NCBI RefSeq assembly: GCF_018118585.1
Contig: NZ_CP069421.1
Span: 2,356,001 to 2,420,000 of the forward strand
DNA length: 64,000 bases
Direction: 5' to 3'
Source: Aristaeella lactis
GTDB lineage: Bacteria > Bacillota > Clostridia > Christensenellales > Aristaeellaceae
The first letter of the stretch is position 1, and the number at the start of each line of letters is the position of its first letter. A program made the position numbers and the translations under genes. Below are positions 41,087-49,011 of the stretch, piece by piece. The notes beneath the pieces were generated by a model. That model was given only the letters and a program-made list of their open reading frames with translations, was not told where the DNA came from and made no database searches.

Positions 41087-42172
41087 TTACCGGCCCTGGT
41101 GGTTGGCAACGATTTCCATCCAGGCCAGGTTAATTTCTTCCCGGCTGTGGAAGACGTTTTCCCAGTTGACCCCCATATCCTTCCGGATCAGCTCGTTCGT
41201 GTCAATGGACCCGAAGGGAACCTGCTCCATCTCCCGGAAAACAGAATGCATATAGCCCTGCAGGATAAGCTTCTGTGCCTTCTCGCTCAGGAACCACTGT
41301 TCCACGGCTTTGCAGGCCGCGGCGTTGGCGTTTTTGCTGTGGGCATCCGATACGGTCATCACCGTGGATGGAATCAGGATCACGCCGTCATCCGGATAGA
41401 TACAGGCCAGATCCGTCAGGGGCGCGCCTGCGTCCTCCGCGTCTTTCAGGGCTTTGAGCACCGATTCCTCCAGGATCATGGCGGCAGCAATCTCGCCGCT
41501 GCGGATCTTCGCCAGGGAATCAGAGCCGGAGATCACCTGCACCTCGTTGGAAGCAAGGCCTTTGAGGTACTGGCGGCCGTAATGGTTGCTCTGGGTCAGG
41601 GACGCAACCGCCGCGAAAGTGGTACCGCTGCTCAGGGGATCGCCCATGGCGATCAGGCCCTTCAGGCTGCGATCCGCCGCGAACACCTGGAAGGTTTTCG
41701 GGATGGTTACCCCCTTCTCCGCCCACTGCTGCTCCAGCTCCGGGTTATATGCCAGCACCATGTTGCAGACACGGACGGGATACCAGCAGCCATCCTCATC
41801 ATAGGGAAAGCGCAGCAGGGAGGCCGCGTCCGGAACCGGTACCGGTTCAAGGTAATCCGCTTCCTTCAGTTCCAGGCTCAGGGCGGGTTCCGCCACCAGC
41901 AGCATATCGCAGCCGAGGACGCCGTCCTCCATCTCCCCGTATATCTGGTTGATCAGGCGGCTGGTACCGCCATAGACAAAGAAGCTGCCGTTGTTTCCCG
42001 GTTTCAGGTTCGGGAATTCCTCTCGCAGCGCTTCATCCAGCATATCAAGAACAAACTGGTACATGGAAGAATAGATCACCAGTTCGCCCCGGACATACGC
42101 GTTGTCCGCCAGCGAACTTCCGGCCGGCAGAAGCAGTACCAGTGCGATCAGCAGCGCCAAAAGCCTTCTCAT
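41087..42172 (-). CDS. Orphan periplasmic-type solute-binding protein (iron/AfuA-like)
   Basis: 361 residues from ATG 42172, preceded by GGGGAGGAATACTGCC. Signal RRLLALLIALVLLLPAGSSLA. Mature protein begins VRGELVIYSSMYQFVLDML and has 'FPNLKPGNNGSFFVYGGTSRLINQI', the pattern of FbpA/AfuA-type or 2-aminoethylphosphonate-type binding proteins; 'EEINLAWMEI' ends it. There is no cysteine lipobox and no permease or ATPase gene adjacent, so partner and ligand are unknown. It diverges from murA. Confidence 0.85.
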   Translation of the reverse strand: MRRLLALLIALVLLLPAGSSLADNAYVRGELVIYSSMYQFVLDMLDEALREEFPNLKPGNNGSFFVYGGTSRLINQIYGEMEDGVLGCDMLLVAEPALSLELKEADYLEPVPVPDAASLLRFPYDEDGCWYPVRVCNMVLAYNPELEQQWAEKGVTIPKTFQVFAADRSLKGLIAMGDPLSSGTTFAAVASLTQSNHYGRQYLKGLASNEVQVISGSDSLAKIRSGEIAAAMILEESVLKALKDAEDAGAPLTDLACIYPDDGVILIPSTVMTVSDAHSKNANAAACKAVEQWFLSEKAQKLILQGYMHSVFREMEQVPFGSIDTNELIRKDMGVNWENVFHSREEINLAWMEIVANHQGR

Positions 42173-42216
42173 GGCAGTATTCCTCCCCAATTTCCTGTTT
42201 TTTCCATAACGTATAT

Positions 42217-42245
42217 ATTGTACCATACAATGCGGAGTTCATCAA
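42217..42245 (-). promoter_or_regulatory. Promoter of the orphan solute-binding gene
   Basis: Minus strand TTGATG (42240-42245), 17-base spacer, TGGTACAAT with -10 TACAAT (42217-42222). Confidence 0.65.
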
Positions 42246-42258
42246 CGCATGCGTCATC

Positions 42259-42287
42259 TTGTCAGCTTCCGACGAAACGTGTATAAT
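42259..42287 (+). promoter_or_regulatory. Promoter of the murA cluster
   Basis: TTGTCA (42259-42264), 17-base spacer, TGTATAAT with -10 TATAAT (42282-42287). Confidence 0.8.
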
Positions 42288-42321
42288 AATTGAACAGTAA
42301 AGTCTTGGGAGGATTGACCGG

Positions 42322-43584
42322 ATGGGCAAGGAGCGGATGCTGATCACCGGCGGGCACGCACTGGAAGGAGAGGTTCGGGTCAGCGGCGGTAAAAACACTG
42401 CCGTGGCCGTAATTCCTGCTACCCTGCTGAGCGATGAACCCTGCACCATCGAAAACCTTCCTGATATAGAAGACGTCCATGCCCTGGCGGATATCCTGAC
42501 TGAGCTTGGCGCAAAAGTAGATTATGAACCCGGCCGCTGCATGCGTGTGGATCCGCGTCCCGCGGACGGCACAGAGGTTTCCTACCACAACGCCCAGCGC
42601 CTGCGGGCCAGCTATTACCTGCTGGGTGCCCTGCTGGGGCGCAACGGCAAGGCCAAAGTGCCCACGCCCGGCGGCTGCGAGATCGGTTCCCGTCCGGTAG
42701 ACCAGCACCTGAAGGGTTTCCGTTCCATCGGTGCGGAAGCCGAAGAGATCGGCGGTATGCTGACTGCCGAGGGCCCGCTGACCGGCGGAGACGTTTTCTT
42801 TGATATGGTTACAGTCGGTGCGACGGTGAACGTTATGCTCGCCGCCGTCAAGGCCAAAGGCCAGACCTTCATCTATAACGCGGCAAAAGAGCCGCACATC
42901 GTTGACCTTGCGAACTTCCTGAACAGTATGGGCGCAAAGATCAAAGGCGCCGGTACTGATATCATCCGGATCCGCGGGGTACAGCGCCTGCATGGCAGCA
43001 CCTACGCCGTCATTCCCGACCAGATCGAAACCGGCACGCTGATGATCGCCGCCGCCGCGACCGGCGGAGACGTCATTATCGACGGCTGCATCCCCACCCA
43101 TATGGACGCGCTGAGCGCAAAGCTGCTGGAAATGGGCGTGAAAGTGACAGACGGCGATGACGCCATCCGGGTTCACGTGGTCGGCCCGCGCCGCGCGATC
43201 AACGTGAAAACCCAGGTTTATCCCGGCTTCCCCACGGACCTGCAGCAACCCATGAGCGCGCTGCTGACCACAGCCAAGGGCACCAGCCTGGTGACTGAAA
43301 CCATCTTTGAGCAGCGGTTCCGCCACCTGGATGAGATCCGCCGCATGGGCGCCCATGTGCGCGTGATGGACCGGACCGCCATCATCGAAGGCGTACCGGA
43401 ACTGTACGGCGCGCCGATGACCGCTTCCGACCTGCGGGCCGGTGCCGCGCTGATCGTGGCCGCGCTGATGGCCAGGGGTACCTCCGAAATCTACGAACCC
43501 CATTATATCGACCGGGGTTATGAACACATTGAAGACAAGCTCCGTTCCCTTGGAGCGGATATCAGGCGGGAACCTGTACTGTGA
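42322..43584 (+). CDS. murA: UDP-N-acetylglucosamine 1-carboxyvinyltransferase
   Basis: 420 residues, full MurA length. Catalyses transfer of enolpyruvate from PEP to UDP-GlcNAc, the first committed step of peptidoglycan synthesis. K24-N25 in VSGGKNTAVA; the active-site Cys119 in TPGGCEIGSRPVDQHLKGF (the fosfomycin target is retained); FPTDLQQPMSALLTTAKGTS and VTETIFEQRFRHLDEIRRMGA near the C-terminus. Start ATG 42322 after TTGGGAGGATTGACCGG. First gene of a cluster with a J-domain protein and a PIG-L protein. Confidence 0.97.
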   Translation: MGKERMLITGGHALEGEVRVSGGKNTAVAVIPATLLSDEPCTIENLPDIEDVHALADILTELGAKVDYEPGRCMRVDPRPADGTEVSYHNAQRLRASYYLLGALLGRNGKAKVPTPGGCEIGSRPVDQHLKGFRSIGAEAEEIGGMLTAEGPLTGGDVFFDMVTVGATVNVMLAAVKAKGQTFIYNAAKEPHIVDLANFLNSMGAKIKGAGTDIIRIRGVQRLHGSTYAVIPDQIETGTLMIAAAATGGDVIIDGCIPTHMDALSAKLLEMGVKVTDGDDAIRVHVVGPRRAINVKTQVYPGFPTDLQQPMSALLTTAKGTSLVTETIFEQRFRHLDEIRRMGAHVRVMDRTAIIEGVPELYGAPMTASDLRAGAALIVAALMARGTSEIYEPHYIDRGYEHIEDKLRSLGADIRREPVL

Positions 43585-43602
43585 CCTGTGGGGTGGAGTT
43601 GA

Positions 43603-44127
43603 ATGAACAATCCATTTGAGGTCCTTGGGCTGAAGGGCTGGGCAGGACCGGATGAGATCCGCAGCGCCTACCGGACGCTGGCACGGCAGTGCCATCCCGA
43701 CATGATCCAGGATCCCGCTGAAAAAGAAGCCGCCCAGAGGCGGATGGTCGCCCTGAACCTGGCGTATGAGGAAGCCCTCCGGCTGGCTTCCCCGCGGACC
43801 GGTTCCGTGACCCCGGAGCTTTCCAGCGCCGAAGCCATTTTAATGGCCCAGCGGGCCATGGCACGGGACAACCCGGAAGGCGCGCTGCGCAGCCTGGTGC
43901 GGTGCGAAAAGCGGGACGGTGAATGGTACTACATGCAGGGAAAAGTCCTGATGGCGATGGATGAATACGACAGCGCCCATCAGTCCTTCCGGGAAGCCGT
44001 CAGGCTGGATCCGGACAATAACGTATTCCGGGCCGGTGCCCTGGCCGCCGCCGTGGCACAGCAGAAGGAACAGAAACTGCCCGGCAAAGTAAAGAAAGTA
44101 TTCAAACACATAGCGAAGAAATTCTGA
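43603..44127 (+). CDS. J-domain protein with TPR-like tail
   Basis: 174 residues. N-terminal J-domain (about 1-65; NPFEVLGLKGWAGPDEIRSAYRTLARQCHPDM) with intact HPD at 31-33, so it can stimulate a DnaK ATPase. The rest has TPR-like helices (AMARDNPEGALRSLVRCE, YDSAHQSFREAVRLDPDNNVF) and a basic end (GKVKKVFKHIAKKF). It starts 18 bases after murA, with GTGGAGTTGA as ribosome site, so is probably co-transcribed. Confidence 0.9.
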   Translation: MNNPFEVLGLKGWAGPDEIRSAYRTLARQCHPDMIQDPAEKEAAQRRMVALNLAYEEALRLASPRTGSVTPELSSAEAILMAQRAMARDNPEGALRSLVRCEKRDGEWYYMQGKVLMAMDEYDSAHQSFREAVRLDPDNNVFRAGALAAAVAQQKEQKLPGKVKKVFKHIAKKF

Positions 44128-44153
44128 CGAATCGTGTATCAGGGAGTCTGAAA

Positions 44154-45356
44154 TTGAAAGACAGGCGTTGGATGAAGCGTTCATTGATTGCCGCGATGGT
44201 GATGATCGCGGCTCTTTTTTGCTGTGCCGCCGCGGGAGCGGAACCGGCACCGGACATCACCAGAAACTGCAAGTTCAACGCAGGGTCCGGACGCAAAACC
44301 TTTTCCAGATGCAAGGACAGGGATTACAAAACCTACTGGAGAACCAACAACGGAGACAAGTGTTATGTTGAGGTCACCGTACCCGCAGGCCAGAGCGCTT
44401 CCGGCGTGATGGTGCAGTGGTATGAGCATCCCCATGCCTGGGGCGTGCAGGTAAAGGACGAAAGCGGTACCTGGACAGACGCCGGCCATACAGACGGCAG
44501 CTACCTGGCGGAATACCTTCCCCTGCCGGAAGGAACCACCGTGTTCCGGGTGGCGAACGCTCCCGGGGAGAAGCGCCATTTCAACATGACGGAGCTGCGG
44601 ATCTACGGAGAGGGAGATATTCCTCCGGAAGCGCAGCAATGGCAGCCAAGCGCTGAAAAAGCGGACCTGATGCTGCTGGTGGCCCACTCTGACGATGAGG
44701 TGCTGTGGTTCGGCGGCACCCTGCCCCGGTATGCCGGCGAAGAAGGCAAGGTCTGCCAGGTCTGTATGATGGTGCCCTCCATGCCCTACCGGCGGCTGGA
44801 GCTCCTGGACAGCCTGTGGACCTGCGGTGTGAAGAACTATCCCGTTTGGGGAAACTTTAAAGATGCCTTCTCCTTCACGCTGAAGAAGCAGTATAAACAC
44901 TGGAATAAGAACAGGGTATATGAAACCGTGGCCGGCTGGATCCGGCAGTTCCAGCCGGATGTGCTGCTGACCCATGACCTGCAGGGAGAATACGGTCACG
45001 GCGCCCACCGGGTATGCGCGGACGCGGTCATGAACTGCCTCCAGGCCGCGGCGGACGAAAAAAAGTATTCCTCCTCCGCAAAGAAATACGGAACCTGGGA
45101 TACACCGAAATGTTATATTCACCTGTGGAAGGAAAACGGGATTGATATGGACTGGCGCCAGCCGCTGGATTCCTTCGGCGGGAAAACTTCTTTTGAGGTA
45201 GCTGAAGCCGCTTTCCGCTGCCATGTATCCCAGCAGAAGACCGATTACCACGTGGAGGACTGGGGGCCCTGGGACAACAGCCTGTTCGGGCTGTACCGGT
45301 CACTGGTGGGAGCGGACGAGGCGAAGGATGACTTTTTCGAGAACATAATAAAGTGA
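44154..45356 (+). CDS. Secreted PIG-L family deacetylase with N-terminal discoidin-like domain
   Basis: 400 residues from TTG 44154, with GGGAG seven bases upstream; ATG 44172 is an alternative. Signal peptide WMKRSLIAAMVMIAALFCCAAAGA. Residues about 35-165 look like a carbohydrate-binding discoidin fold (CKDRDYKTYWRTNNGDKCYVEV). The PIG-L domain (about 175-395) has AHSDDEVLWFGG (usual AHPDDE with Pro to Ser) and the metal histidine motif GHGAHR. These zinc enzymes remove N-acetyl groups from sugars. Downstream of murA, so a cell-wall or glycan substrate is plausible. Confidence 0.87.
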   Translation: MKDRRWMKRSLIAAMVMIAALFCCAAAGAEPAPDITRNCKFNAGSGRKTFSRCKDRDYKTYWRTNNGDKCYVEVTVPAGQSASGVMVQWYEHPHAWGVQVKDESGTWTDAGHTDGSYLAEYLPLPEGTTVFRVANAPGEKRHFNMTELRIYGEGDIPPEAQQWQPSAEKADLMLLVAHSDDEVLWFGGTLPRYAGEEGKVCQVCMMVPSMPYRRLELLDSLWTCGVKNYPVWGNFKDAFSFTLKKQYKHWNKNRVYETVAGWIRQFQPDVLLTHDLQGEYGHGAHRVCADAVMNCLQAAADEKKYSSSAKKYGTWDTPKCYIHLWKENGIDMDWRQPLDSFGGKTSFEVAEAAFRCHVSQQKTDYHVEDWGPWDNSLFGLYRSLVGADEAKDDFFENIIK

Positions 45357-45437
45357 ATTCTGAGATCAGAATTCACTATATAAGGTAGGAGGTAAAAGTC
45401 CTGTCCCCCAAACACTCCATTCCAGCTGCTATTAATC

Positions 45438-46457
45438 TTATTCTTTGGCGGTCAGTTCCTTTTCCAGGGTAACATACTTGGAAAGGATGCGGCAGTGCCA
45501 GCCGCAGATATCCACTTCCGCCCATTCGTCGATAATATCAAAGACGGTGATCGGCGTTCCGAGCTTGTATTCTCCCAGGTCCCGGCAGCCCTTATCCCTG
45601 GAGCGGGCATGGACGGTATCCCTGCCGGTGATCCTTCCCTTGACGGAAACATAACCGGTATCGAAGTCTGTATGGTCATTCATGAAGAACTCCAGTGAGG
45701 AGGTCTGAACATAACCACGCAGGCCTTCGCAATCCACCAGGGTCCAGTTTTTGCCTGTGTTGATAACGCGGAGCACCGTACCCGTACGGATCTGCCGGAT
45801 CTTCGCGTTTTTCTTATCGTTACCCGGAGCCTTGCGCAGCCAGGCATACCCAAGTTTCGGCGCGTCCACCGCAGCGAGAACCTTGTCCTCCGGCGCTTCG
45901 GTCTGCCAGGTCAGTTCCACTGTGTTGACAAGGGTGTTTTTCCCGTCCACCACAACCATGGAGCGGCCGATACCCATGTATTTGACCTCGACCTGGACTG
46001 TGTTGCCGGTCGCGGGATCTGTCCAGAAGGTAGGAGTTTCCGATCCGTTGCGGGCCGCCACGCTTTGCAGCAGCGCGTCCCATTCCTCGCCGGTGAGGGG
46101 AGCGCGGGTCGGCCCGTCCTCCACATCGATCTGGATCTGGCCGGAATCGACGGTAATGCTCCCGTCTTCGTTTTTCTTCACGGGGTCCTGGTCGTTGGTC
46201 ACAACGGTCATGCTGCCGTCATCGTTCTTGACGGTGGAAGAGCCGGGAGAATTATTGTCATCCTGGACACCGCCCGGGGTGATCGTATGGACCTTTCCGG
46301 TCGGGTCGGTATAGGTTCCCTTGCCATAGTCCCAGATGCCGCCGTCCTCGTCCGTCTCAACACCGGAGGCCAGGGCAGCAGTGTACAGCAGCACGCAAAG
46401 GCAGGCGCACAGTATCAGCAGAAGCAGTGTTTTCCATCCGTTTTTCATCAGCTTCAT
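45438..46457 (-). CDS. Secreted protein with SH3-like domains
   Basis: 339 residues from ATG 46457 (AAGGGAGGAGCACACGG upstream). Signal KNGWKTLLLLILCACLCVLLYTAALA. Low-complexity Asp/Asn/Gly stretch (about 33-110), then two bacterial SH3 regions: about 195-250 (YAWLRKAPGNDKKNAKIRQIRTGTV ... CEGLRGYVQTSSLEF) and about 275-330 (DTVHARSRDKGCRDLGEYKLG ... WAEVDICGWHCRILSKYV). Probably binds the cell wall. The frame stays open far upstream of 46457 but that part is antisense to the radical SAM gene. Confidence 0.85.
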   Translation of the reverse strand: MKLMKNGWKTLLLLILCACLCVLLYTAALASGVETDEDGGIWDYGKGTYTDPTGKVHTITPGGVQDDNNSPGSSTVKNDDGSMTVVTNDQDPVKKNEDGSITVDSGQIQIDVEDGPTRAPLTGEEWDALLQSVAARNGSETPTFWTDPATGNTVQVEVKYMGIGRSMVVVDGKNTLVNTVELTWQTEAPEDKVLAAVDAPKLGYAWLRKAPGNDKKNAKIRQIRTGTVLRVINTGKNWTLVDCEGLRGYVQTSSLEFFMNDHTDFDTGYVSVKGRITGRDTVHARSRDKGCRDLGEYKLGTPITVFDIIDEWAEVDICGWHCRILSKYVTLEKELTAKE

Positions 46458-46521
46458 CCGTGTGCTCCTCCCTTCCGTCCCCCTCCGGAGAAGGGGTTTC
46501 TGAATCATAAACAACAGATTT

Positions 46522-46550
46522 ATGATACCGGATATACCCTTTTTTGTCAA
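46522..46550 (-). promoter_or_regulatory. Promoter of the SH3-like protein gene
   Basis: Minus strand TTGACA (46545-46550), 17-base spacer, TATCAT (46522-46527). Confidence 0.8.
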
Positions 46551-46595
46551 CAAAAGTGAAATGGTTTTGTAACATTCTGAAAGGATGACCGAAGC

Positions 46596-47762
46596 ATGAA
46601 AATCTCCAAAAAAGACGCCCTGACCTGGTTCCGGTTCTTCGCGGAACTGCCCGAAGATGAACCCCTGGGCTGCCGCCAGCAGGAAATCTCCCTGGCGGTG
46701 TTCAGCCAGATCGAAACTGCCGTGGAAGCTCGGCGGAAGAAGATGCTGGCGGCCATTCCCGGGCTCAGGGCCGTTGTGCCCGGCACGGAAGGCGTAAAGC
46801 CCTGGGAACCGGATATACCGGTGTGCACCCTGTTTGTCGGCCCGGAGAAACAGTTCCCCGCCGGATGCCGCAGCTGCCTGCTGGGCACAGGGCTTTCCGC
46901 TGTCCGGAAAACCAACCGCTGCAACATGGCCTGCCCTTTCTGCTATGACTACGGTATGCTGGACGAAATCGAACCCATCGGGGAAGGCCTGTGGGAGATC
47001 GGCGGAGGCCGGTATCGGGAGGAGGACCTGCCGCTGCTGTTTGCCCTGCAGGGAAAGCCTACGGGGATTGCCTATGTGTACCTGGAGCCCTTTATGGAGA
47101 TTGAAAAATATTATGGCATCATCCGCCGCTTTCATGAGGCCGGGGTGCACCAGCATATGTATACCAACGGCGTGAATGCCAGCGAGGAAAACCTGAAGGC
47201 CCTGGGAGAAGCCGGACTTGATGAGCTGCGGTTCAACCTCGGGGCCAGCGGAGCGGCAGACCGGGTCATCGACGCCATGGCTGCCGCGAAGAAATATATC
47301 CCCCAGGTGGGTATTGAGACCCCGATGACCCGGGAGTTCTTCAAGGCGCTTAATGCCAAAAAAGAAAAGATCCTCGCAACGGGGATCGACTTTATGAACT
47401 GCGCCGAACTGCACCTGAACGACAACAACATCGCCAACTACGCCGGTGAACCCATGTACTTCTGCCGCATGGGCTACCTGAGCCCGATCATCAGCCGGGA
47501 CCTGACCCTGCAGGTGATGAAAACCGCGGCGGAAGAGCAGTGGCCCATCACGGTGCATGACTGCAGCAATAAAACAAAAATCGCCCGCGACCTGAACCTG
47601 GCTGCCCGGGAGGGCGGCTGGTTCGGCCGGAGCGTTTACGGACGTGAGATCGGTGCCATCCCCTACGCGGCATTCCTGCCGTCCCTGGAGGATGAAACCC
47701 TCGTGTTTACGGAAGAGGAAGAACTCCCCCGGGGTTACCGTCCGGGAGAAATCGTGCTGTAA
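46596..47762 (+). CDS. Radical SAM protein of unknown substrate
   Basis: 388 residues. The cluster motif is CNMACPFC (CX3CX2C, about residues 109-116). An extra pair of cysteines sits just before it (GCRSCLLG, about 89-93), and others occur later (FMNCAEL, YFCRMG, HDCSN), possibly for an auxiliary cluster. 'VYLEPFMEIEKYYGIIRRFHEAGVHQHMYTNG' fits the partial TIM barrel. Start ATG 46596 after GAAAGGATGACCGAAGC. The substrate is unknown. Its last 28 bases overlap the convergent lysA-like gene. Confidence 0.9.
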   Translation: MKISKKDALTWFRFFAELPEDEPLGCRQQEISLAVFSQIETAVEARRKKMLAAIPGLRAVVPGTEGVKPWEPDIPVCTLFVGPEKQFPAGCRSCLLGTGLSAVRKTNRCNMACPFCYDYGMLDEIEPIGEGLWEIGGGRYREEDLPLLFALQGKPTGIAYVYLEPFMEIEKYYGIIRRFHEAGVHQHMYTNGVNASEENLKALGEAGLDELRFNLGASGAADRVIDAMAAAKKYIPQVGIETPMTREFFKALNAKKEKILATGIDFMNCAELHLNDNNIANYAGEPMYFCRMGYLSPIISRDLTLQVMKTAAEEQWPITVHDCSNKTKIARDLNLAAREGGWFGRSVYGREIGAIPYAAFLPSLEDETLVFTEEEELPRGYRPGEIVL

Positions 47763-48997
47763 GCCGGATCCACATCCAGGGTGGCAAAGTAGTCCGCGGC
47801 GGTCTCCGCCCGGCGGATCAGCCGGTAATTACCCTCCGCGGTATACAGCACTTCCGCGCCGCGCAGGCGGCCGTTGTAGTTATAGCCCATGGCGGAGCCG
47901 TGGGCACCCGTATCATGGATCAGCAGGAGATCCCCGATTCTGATCTCCGGAAGCTTCCGTTCCCAGGCAAATTTATCATTGTTCTCACAAAGACTGCCGG
48001 TGATATCGTAGACGTGGTCCGCGGGAAGATCCCGCTTGCCGCAGACGGTCACATGATGGTAAGCCCCGTACATGGCCGGGCGCATCAGGTTGACCGCACA
48101 GGCATCCACGCCGATGTAATCCCGGTAGATCTTTTTTTCATGCACGGCATGGGTCACCAGCCAGCCGCAGGGGCCGGTCATCCAGCGGCCCAGCTCCGTT
48201 TTGATCGCGACGCCGCCTTCGGGGAAGATCTTTTCATAGACTTTCCGTACGCCTTCGCCCACCTGCTCAATATCCGGTTCCTTATCTTCCGGCTTGTAGG
48301 GAATGCTGATGCCGCCGGACAGGTCCACAAAGGCAAACTTCATACCCAGCTCCGCAGCCAGGTCACGGCCAAGGGTCAGCAGCACTTCCGCCAGGCCCGG
48401 ATAATAGGCCGGGTCAATGGTGTTGGAAGCCAGGAAAGCATGAAGACCGAAGGAAGTCACGCCTTCCTTCTTCAGGATGGTCAGGGCCTCCCGCAGCTGG
48501 GGCAGGGTCATGCCGTATTTTGCTTCGCCTGGATTGCCCATAATGGTATTACCGATAGAGAACTGTCCGCCGGGATTGTACCGCAGGCAGACACAGGACG
48601 GGAATCCGCCGTGGGTCCGCAGCAGGTCCACATCCGTCAGGTCATCCAGGTTGATAAAGGCACCGAGCTCGCGCGCCTGGGTGAACTCCTCCGGCGGCAT
48701 GGCGTTGGCGGAAAGAATGATCCCCTCCCCGGAGAAACCGCAGGCTTTCGCCAGGGTCAGCTCTGTGGCTGAGGAGCAGTCCAGGCCGCAGCCCTCCTCC
48801 TTCAGGATCCGCAGGATGGACGGATTCGGCAGTGCCTTGACCGCGAAGTATTCCCGGAAATCACCGCACCAGGCAAACGCCGCCTTCAGTCGGCGGGCAC
48901 GGGCGCGGATCCCCTGTTCATCATAGAGATGAAAAGGCGTCGGGAACTGCTCCGCGGCGCGGACAAAGACCTCATCGTCCAGGGAAAAGTTAGGCAT
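47735..48997 (-). CDS. lysA: Diaminopimelate decarboxylase family protein
   Basis: 420 residues, fold-type III PLP enzyme. PLP lysine in YFAVKALPNPSILRIL (about residue 53), LDCSSATEL, LSGGISIPY, the arginine/glycine phosphate region, active-site GSLCENNDKFA (Cys about 336) and HDTGAHGSAMGYNYNGRLR. It decarboxylates meso-diaminopimelate to lysine, the last lysine step; a related diamino-acid decarboxylase cannot be excluded. Start ATG 48997 follows GGGGGGGCTTTCCC and is 14 bases after the preceding stop, placing it third in an smc operon. Confidence 0.88.
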   Translation of the reverse strand: MPNFSLDDEVFVRAAEQFPTPFHLYDEQGIRARARRLKAAFAWCGDFREYFAVKALPNPSILRILKEEGCGLDCSSATELTLAKACGFSGEGIILSANAMPPEEFTQARELGAFINLDDLTDVDLLRTHGGFPSCVCLRYNPGGQFSIGNTIMGNPGEAKYGMTLPQLREALTILKKEGVTSFGLHAFLASNTIDPAYYPGLAEVLLTLGRDLAAELGMKFAFVDLSGGISIPYKPEDKEPDIEQVGEGVRKVYEKIFPEGGVAIKTELGRWMTGPCGWLVTHAVHEKKIYRDYIGVDACAVNLMRPAMYGAYHHVTVCGKRDLPADHVYDITGSLCENNDKFAWERKLPEIRIGDLLLIHDTGAHGSAMGYNYNGRLRGAEVLYTAEGNYRLIRRAETAADYFATLDVDPAYSTISPGR

Positions 48998-49011
48998 GGG
49001 AAAGCCCCCCC

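Noticed and set aside
45438-47558. Reading the SH3 protein as a 706-residue protein from 47558
   Set aside because: The extra N-terminal 367 residues are antisense to the radical SAM gene. A proper signal peptide, ribosome site and TTGACA-17-TATCAT promoter all point to ATG 46457.
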